NCBI GenBank assembly: GCA_964020975.1
Contig: OZ026619.1
Location: forward strand, 84,032,206-84,096,205
DNA: 64,000 nt
Origin: Hermodice carunculata
Lineage: Eukaryota > Annelida > Polychaeta > Eunicida > Amphinomidae
Direction: 5' to 3'
Shown piece by piece: positions 57,870 to 64,000 of this stretch (its first letter is position 1; each line of letters begins with the position of its first letter). A model generated the notes under the pieces. The model did not search any database. It saw nothing but the letters and a program-made list of their open reading frames with translations, and had not been told where the DNA came from. A program made the translations under genes and the position numbers.

Positions 57870-60155
57870 AAGTAATCGCGTTGGTATAATATATGGCTTC
57901 TCTATACGCCCGAGTTCAGTATGATGAATGCTTCAGCACGAACAGTTTATCGGTGATAGTATAATTGAAAGAACTGCCAAATCCAAGTCCAAATAGCAAA
58001 TTGGGGAGACGCATAAAAATCATCAAGTTGCAGTTGCAAGGGATTCCTTGGGATAATGATGTGGGAAATGGCATATCGATTAAACTCGATGTAGTTAAAC
58101 ATCTGGGTATTACCCAACGAATCGTAGATAGACAAAACATTAACATGTTTTAAATAGGTATTATAGACATATGTCTTTTGGATTCGGCATGAAGAAATGA
58201 TGTGTCAAAACAGTGCATCAAAGAGTGGCCTGTGTGTAGTCGTCAGTGTTGAATGGCACGCAGAAAAGGTCTCAATGTTGCAGGAAGTCTAAAGAGAGTC
58301 CAATCAAATCGTGTGTGACAGTGCATTGGGCCACACTCAAAATGTTTACATGCACTATGGAGACTTGTTACAACCATGACAGGTAAAATAAATGAGTCAT
58401 GAAAAAGTTAAAAAATATCACCACGGAAATAACGGGGAAAATGAACTTCTTATAGATTTCTGGATGGACAAAATATTTTCATTTTTCGCAACATAAGGTT
58501 TGTGACTCCATTTCTTTAACGCTTTTATTCGTGTTTGCATTATACATATCTCTGTGTACAGCTTTTGCGTATGTTAACAGCGATATAAAATGAGGTAAGA
58601 TATTCTGTTCATTGCAATAAAAAATCTTTAACAGCATACAATGATAAAATACAACAATCCCTCAAACCCCTATAATGTCACAGCTAAGTATAGCAGTTAA
58701 ATAGCGTGGTATAACTCATTGTGATTTATCTAATTTCCGACTTTGCCAGAGATCTCGTTGAATCAGGTGATAAACAGTGATTTTGTTTGCATTTGATTGC
58801 AGCACTATTTTACCTATCACGAGATGAGGGCGTGATCCATTTCTCGTAGATGGCGGTGACAAGATATCGTGTCCCTTTTACTGGTAATTTTAACAAGAGT
58901 CAATACGCTGTAAACTGACATAAAAATTCCAGATTTGTATTCTTTGCAGACAGACCTTTAATTCAAGAATCAGCATTCACGCAGTGGCAGAGACCATAAG
59001 GAAAGCAAACTGATGACCCTGGTAAACGGCTTGTCCAATAAGCCAATAGCGTGCCCAGAAAAGCAGTTGCGTCAGTCTAAACTTGGCACTGAAAGAGTTA
59101 CGTCATGCCATACAGCCCAAAATATGGAATCAAATTGCTCAGCTGTTACCAGTGAGTCAACAATGATGATTAAAATGATTATACTGATGTGAAAATATTA
59201 AATGCTTGTGGCCAGTTTTGTTGGTTCTGTCACTGGTAACTCTTGATTGCAGCAGCGCGATTCCTCGTGCTCTCCGCACGGTCAAGACCGTTCAAATTTC
59301 AAGGCAAAGACGAGTACAGAGCCCGTCAATAAAAAACATAATCCTTTCACAAGTCACCAGGGATAATATCTAATTCAACTTTTAAATATTCACAATCTAA
59401 TTATGAATAAGTAGAAACTAAATGTATAACTACATAACGCCAAAGAAAAAAATAGTAAAGTAACCAATCTGAATGAAAACATTACTCTGAAAGCAGTGGA
59501 TAAGGCATTAATACCAATTTGTTCATGTAATTAGAATAACAGAACCCGTCGTCCTTTTTCATACTCCTGTAGTGTAACGAAATCGCTGAAGCAAATCTAT
59601 TACGTAGATAACTTGCCTGTGTACACAGCGTAGCAAATGGCCTCCCAGTGTAGAGTCATTCATTTTGTGGTTTAGTGTTTCGTATGTTCAGCTGCAAGTT
59701 ATAACTTTGAATCTTTATATAGACAAAAACAAAGGCAAATGCCAAAAAAATGGTTATCGTCGCAAATATACGCTTGCTCAGGCACGTAACAATCCCATCT
59801 GTTACTTTGTTGTCAAAATGCCATTTAAACTGGTTGCTGTGTGATTTTTGCTGTTGAATGGGAATGTTTCTTGCTTACGTTGATTTAGATTTGGAAGATG
59901 CCTACTAATAAATTAATTTCTTTCTTTTGATGAAGGGTGTCTTATATAGTTTACCTTTTTCTCAACCAGATCGCAGAAGCGATAAGCATTGTAGTTGCTC
60001 AGAATTGTAGACAACACGGTTGAGGATATTATTGTCCACTGTCAACGGCTTCACTTGGTACGGGTTGGATGAAATGCGATCAACTCACACCGAGGAATGT
60101 GTCGTGGCAGTCTTATTCTAACCACAAAGGGTGAAATGCATTGCCCGTAAACGAG
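57870..60155. other. No gene recognised
   Basis: Unique AT-rich spacer. A lone TTGGCACTGAAAGAGTTA near 59080 resembles the end of the 47.2-kb MITE, but no partner end was found. Confidence 0.35.
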
Positions 60156-60341
60156 GGTGGGAAAGGGGTTTCCCGTACTGGCGTACTGGGGCTTTTTATT
60201 CACCGTACTGGCGTACTGGAAGCCCTCTTATTGTACGTACTTCTTACTATCCAAAATTTTGAAAGATTTTTATTTTCCGTACTACGTACTCTAGAAAAAT
60301 AATTACCTGTACCAGCGTACTGAACCCCCCCCCCCCTTACC
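60156..60341 (+). mobile_element. Short interspersed repeat with 30-bp core array, copy 2 (two units)
   Basis: Same family and orientation as 33467-33670. The core CGTACTGGCGTACTGG units start at 60174 and 60204 (period 30), followed by AAGCCCTCTTATTGTACGTA and the TTTATTTTCCGTACT..GTACTC tail. It has one core unit fewer than copy 1. The left end reads GGGAAAGGGG and the right CCCCTTACC, so the inverted ends are slightly damaged. Confidence 0.75.
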
Positions 60342-61726
60342 TCACCTTCACAAACAAGTCATGAAAAGCCTAGCAGGTGGTCAAAACACTGTATTGGTTC
60401 TACCTCCCAACGGATTATTTGTGTTCCTGGGCATGAAAAATGCCAGGAAAGCATATTCTACAGTACATTTTTTTCGAACATTGCCTTTATTACATACTGT
60501 ACATACATGGCAGAAAAGGGACACAATTACTTGAAAGGGTATACAAATTCCCTGTGTTCGAATCGTTTTTATTTCAGTTGATTTACATATGTTTAAGTCA
60601 AAACATATATTGTCACAACCCCTTTGTTAGACGTCTTTTATTGTTAATTTCCCTCTGGCGGGAGTCAAGGGTCAGTAGGTTTTCGCGAAAATCAAAAGCC
60701 TATAAGTTCTGACTGTAGTGACATTCACAGTCTCCTTCTCTTTCAATAGGAGGTAAATTCATATTTGACAATATTGGCTGCAGACCTGCTCTGGTCCGCT
60801 TAGTTGCTAGGCAACGGAACTATGTTTCAGCTATGATCGGGACACGTGTACCAATTATGTAACTGAACCATCCAGGAATAACACTTTTCCACCAAACAGT
60901 CGAAAGCTTGTAAATATGTTTGGCATCTTGTATGTTTCAAAACGTACGCAATGACTTTTCGCAAGCTGTTTGCTTTCTGGACTTGTTTTCTTTGTCACAG
61001 AAGCTTATTTACCCATGCTGAATACATGAATATGCCCTCCTTCCTGTCAAGATCCTTGCTATATCCTAGGTGGCAGCACAGGATCTCCGGCATTATGAAC
61101 ACATCCTATTAAGATTACCTCCTCAGGTTTATTAGTTGTTTTATCATAAGTTTTGTATTCAAAAGTTTCCCATTGAAATCCTGTCAGCTGTCTAGTGGCC
61201 TTAAAGGAATGATTGATTTTGGTCTAGTTGCAAAATGCAACAAACTAAATCGCAAATTTTGAGTGTAACCTCAACAATGTTAATGTATGGGTAGTGAGCA
61301 CGAGAGCTGTAGCACGAATTATCGTATTGTTTTAATCAATATAGCTGTCTGATGACAAAAAAGCCTTGTCTAAACTGTGACATGCACCATACCTCTGCTC
61401 AGCCGCGGCTAAAGTGCAAACTTGTGTTGCTCTTATGTCTAAATTTAGTGCACTGGAATATGGTACACATGTGTTTTGGTGTCGTCAGTGGTTCCAACGC
61501 TGCTCACCAGGTATTCCGTGGAGTGAAACCTCTTCGCAAGATTACAGTTACTAGACTTTGATCCAGTCTCGCAGCTTGTAAATTGAATTTTGTCCTCAAG
61601 TTGGGATGTCCGTTTGAAGCACTGCGCAGTCCAAAACATATGGTATTTACCGAGTGAGTGTAAGGAGTTTTAAGAGGAAAATCCTCATGGAAAGTTCTAT
61701 AAAGTATGCATTTTCTGAAACACCCC
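60342..61726. other. No gene recognised
   Basis: Spacer. Frames at 60440-60712 and 61352-61561 are unrecognised. Confidence 0.4.
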
Positions 61727-61738
61727 CCCCACACACAC

Positions 61739-61820
<82 letters not shown>
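61727..61820. repeat. Compound (CA)(TA)n(TG)n microsatellite
   Basis: Short CA and TA runs, then about 33 TG units, abutting the LINE 3'-end repeat. Confidence 0.97.
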
Positions 61821-62018
61821 CTTTTTGCCCAGAACCACTTCCTAGTAGTCATTACCCTATCCTGCAGTCCGAACTCTTTCCTCTCCAGAAGCTAACCTGT
61901 CACTGTCTAACCTATATACATATGAAAGTACCATTGTCCATATTGCGCACGTTCTTCTGTAGAACTTTAACATAGGCTGTATTAGCCCAAATAAATTATA
62001 GGGTCTTCAGTGGGTAAC
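61821..62018 (+). mobile_element. LINE 3'-end repeat, copy 2 (5'-truncated)
   Basis: Aligns by eye with 47930-48135 and 53520-53660: CCCAGAACCACTTCCTAGTA, TACCCTATCCTGCAGTCCGA, GCTAACCTGTCACTGTCTAA, GGCTGTATTAGCCCAAATAA and a GGTCTTCAGTGGGT end. It is closer to copy 1 at the 3' end and closer to the 53.5-kb LINE at the 5' end. A short (TA)n follows at 62020-62042. Confidence 0.75.
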
Positions 62019-62042
62019 TATTATATATATATATATATATAT

Positions 62043-62366
62043 CATTGACATGACTGGTTTGGTGTTTATGCAAGAGTGATGTATATTTATCTTTTAAATT
62101 GACACAAGTTTTTTCAACCTTTTTATTTTGTTACACAATTTGCAAAGCGTTTGAATAAACAGAGTATATATGTGCACATCTAAAGATCAAATCTCAGGTT
62201 TTAAGCTTTTTTTCTAGAATTATAAGGTTTAAAACCGAGATGCTACCTCATTCACACTTCCGGGGCTATGACATTTAAATAGCCCCACTGATAAATTTTT
62301 TGTGAATGCGCAACATATCAGACCAGGCATTTTCATTGACATGGTAATGTTGATGATGACGACGGC
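62043..62366. other. No gene recognised
   Basis: Short spacer between a TA tract and the AGT array. Confidence 0.4.
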
Positions 62367-62513
<147 letters not shown>

Positions 62514-62821
62514 CAGCAGCATTTTAGGCCAGATATATAACTGAGCTTATTAGAGTGACGCCTCCGGCATAGCCACACGTGTTTACCTTGCCATCAACAA
62601 GGAACGCATATCAAGCTCCCCGTCACCTCAAACGCCAGCCCAATTATGTTGTTTGCATAGCAGTTGTAGGAGAGCATCAGGTAATATATTGAAGACACAG
62701 GCAGGTATTGTACTCTTTTTACTCCACCAGACACAGTAATAGGGTAACAATAAACACCATTTACGAGAGAGACTGTGTTACATTACCAGCGAGTGGGTCC
62801 TGTGGCAGAACGTCAATACGT
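62514..62821. other. No gene recognised
   Basis: Unique spacer. Confidence 0.4.
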
Positions 62822-63650
62822 TTACAGATATGCTTCAAAACTTGTACCCAGAATCACTTCAAACTTTGTGGGGGTGTAACTTGAGTGGGCGTCTACCAAC
62901 TTTGTTCGAATGGCCAAACTGCAGTGGGTGTTGGGTTTTTATGACTTTTATCTCCTTTCTTTTTATTTATTTTTTTGTGCAAAATTTCAGACAAAAAATC
63001 TTGTTAAAGACCGTTTGGCCAATTGCTTCGAAACTGTATATGAAATTGGACATTTTGGATGTTAATGAAAGAACATGGACCGTACATTTGTTCAGCAAGT
63101 GCCACTGCACTTTGTTCTAATTTTTCTGATTTTTTCCGTATTTTTTCCTTCTCCCAATCGCATACTGGGTTCTGTTCTAGGTTTTTAGAAATGTCTCTTG
63201 TTTCATTACTCACCCACCAATACTGTTTACTAGATGTGAGTACTATCATTTGTTGATTTTTTTTTTATTACTTTTTTTAAATAGGCCACAACCTGTGACC
63301 GTACAGGTTGATTGCCACATCTCTGCACTAGGGCACATCGATGCGTATGTACTTTTCGCCAAATTTGTGGACGAGATCCTCCTCAATTTTTGCAGTGATG
63401 TACCTTGGAAGAGTCTCTATCAAATGTTTTAAATCGACGTGTTCCTGTGATTATAATATTTTTTTTTCTTTTTTTTTTTTCGGAGAAGGGGAGGGATTAT
63501 GAAAAATGTTTTTTCTGTAAGAAAACGTGGTCAATGGCTTTGAAAATGCAGACAAACACTTCTTGATTCTCCAAGACTACAGTGGGACTATTTTTGGTGG
63601 AATGTAAAGACCAGCTGAGAAAGGGCTATTCACACAACCCCTTTTATAAT
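62822..63650 (+). mobile_element. Old copy of the hairpin-ended, array-bearing element
   Basis: Monomer phrases are recognisable but diverged: ATCACTTCAAACTTTGTGGG, GGCGTCTACCAACTTTGTTC and GGCCAATTGCTTCGAAACTG. Later come GTGATGTACCTTGGAAGAGT and TCAATGGCTTTGAAAATGC. The 3' end at about 63612-63648 reads ACCAGCTGAG, then AAAGGGCTATTCACACAACCC, then CTTTTA. The hairpin is GGG..CCC with reduced pairing, in the position expected from copies A and B. The 5' hairpin is not recognisable. This is the most decayed copy. Confidence 0.6.
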
Positions 63651-64000
63651 GACATACACTCAGATTTTGCACACTGGCTGGATCGAAAATTAAACTGCAC
63701 TTGATGATTGATGTGTTATATTCATAACAAAACAACTTTTACCGGTTTAGCCTCCAAAAAGATGTGACAAATCGGCCTGTAACTAGCATGATTATCAGCT
63801 TTCGAAACGTTCCCATGTATTTGACTAAAGTAAAATATTTAAAACCAAAATTGAGGAGAATTCCCTTCAAAATTTACATTGAGTCCTTTTTACTATTTAT
63901 AGAAAACGAGACACCAATAGAAGGTTTTGCGAAAATGGATTTACCACATTCACTCTTCCTTTGGTCCATTTGCAACTTCGTGAATGCCGAGCGTAGTAAT
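63651..64000. other. No gene recognised
   Basis: Unique spacer to the window edge. Confidence 0.4.

Noticed and set aside
59060-59100. Second piggyBac-like MITE
   Set aside because: Only one end (TTGGCACTGAAAGAGTTA) is present. I could not find an inverted partner within several hundred bases.

Overview
This is eukaryotic, non-coding-rich DNA, most likely from a marine invertebrate. I cannot fix the phylum. The evidence is AT-rich spacer, dozens of long microsatellites, many broken non-LTR retrotransposons (LINEs) of at least three designs, tRNA-headed SINE fragments, small inverted-repeat transposons, and only two stretches that look like host gene exons. There is no operon-like organisation, no CRISPR array and no ribosomal RNA. 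I recognised no LTR retrovirus-like or capsid-bearing element.

Layout. Bases 1-7.0 kb hold small duplications and two long ATG-type trinucleotide arrays. Bases 7.07-9.64 kb are a decayed minus-strand LINE. Bases 12.30-13.91 kb and 17.03-20.66 kb hold copies of the most distinctive element in the window. Its 5' end is a perfect 12-bp hairpin, its 3' end is a second hairpin, and its body is an array of ~510-bp units, each made of three related ~170-bp monomers. The ends resemble those of non-autonomous Helentron/Helitron2 rolling-circle transposons. A 183-bp copy consisting of the two ends with no array lies at 20.116-20.298 kb, and an old copy lies at 62.8-63.65 kb. A LINE fragment sits at 16.3-17.0 kb. 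Bases 23.6-25.2 kb are a LINE whose reverse transcriptase has been deleted, running into a mirror-ordered tetranucleotide array.

The only gene-like island is at 32.6-35.7 kb. On the minus strand is a THAP zinc-finger exon with a good start context, next to a CpG-rich stretch carrying NRF1-like, CRE and ETS-like sites. On the plus strand are two phase-compatible exons that would encode a small membrane protein, with a polyadenylation signal downstream. Bases 39-41 kb contain two short inverted-repeat elements, one holding telomere-like repeats. Bases 42.9-46.4 kb are the most complete LINE: minus strand, PHD-like finger, endonuclease, reverse transcriptase and C-terminal region, with several disruptions. 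Bases 47-62 kb carry a piggyBac-like MITE candidate, three copies of one LINE 3' end, two further LINE fragments and more microsatellites.

The window therefore reads as an intergenic or intronic repeat graveyard beside one or two host genes. No protein-coding pathway can be reconstructed. The interest lies in the structure of the rolling-circle-like family, in its possible end-sharing with a second short repeat (33.47 and 60.16 kb), and in the THAP/membrane-protein island. All splice-based calls come from reading the sequence by eye and are unconfirmed.
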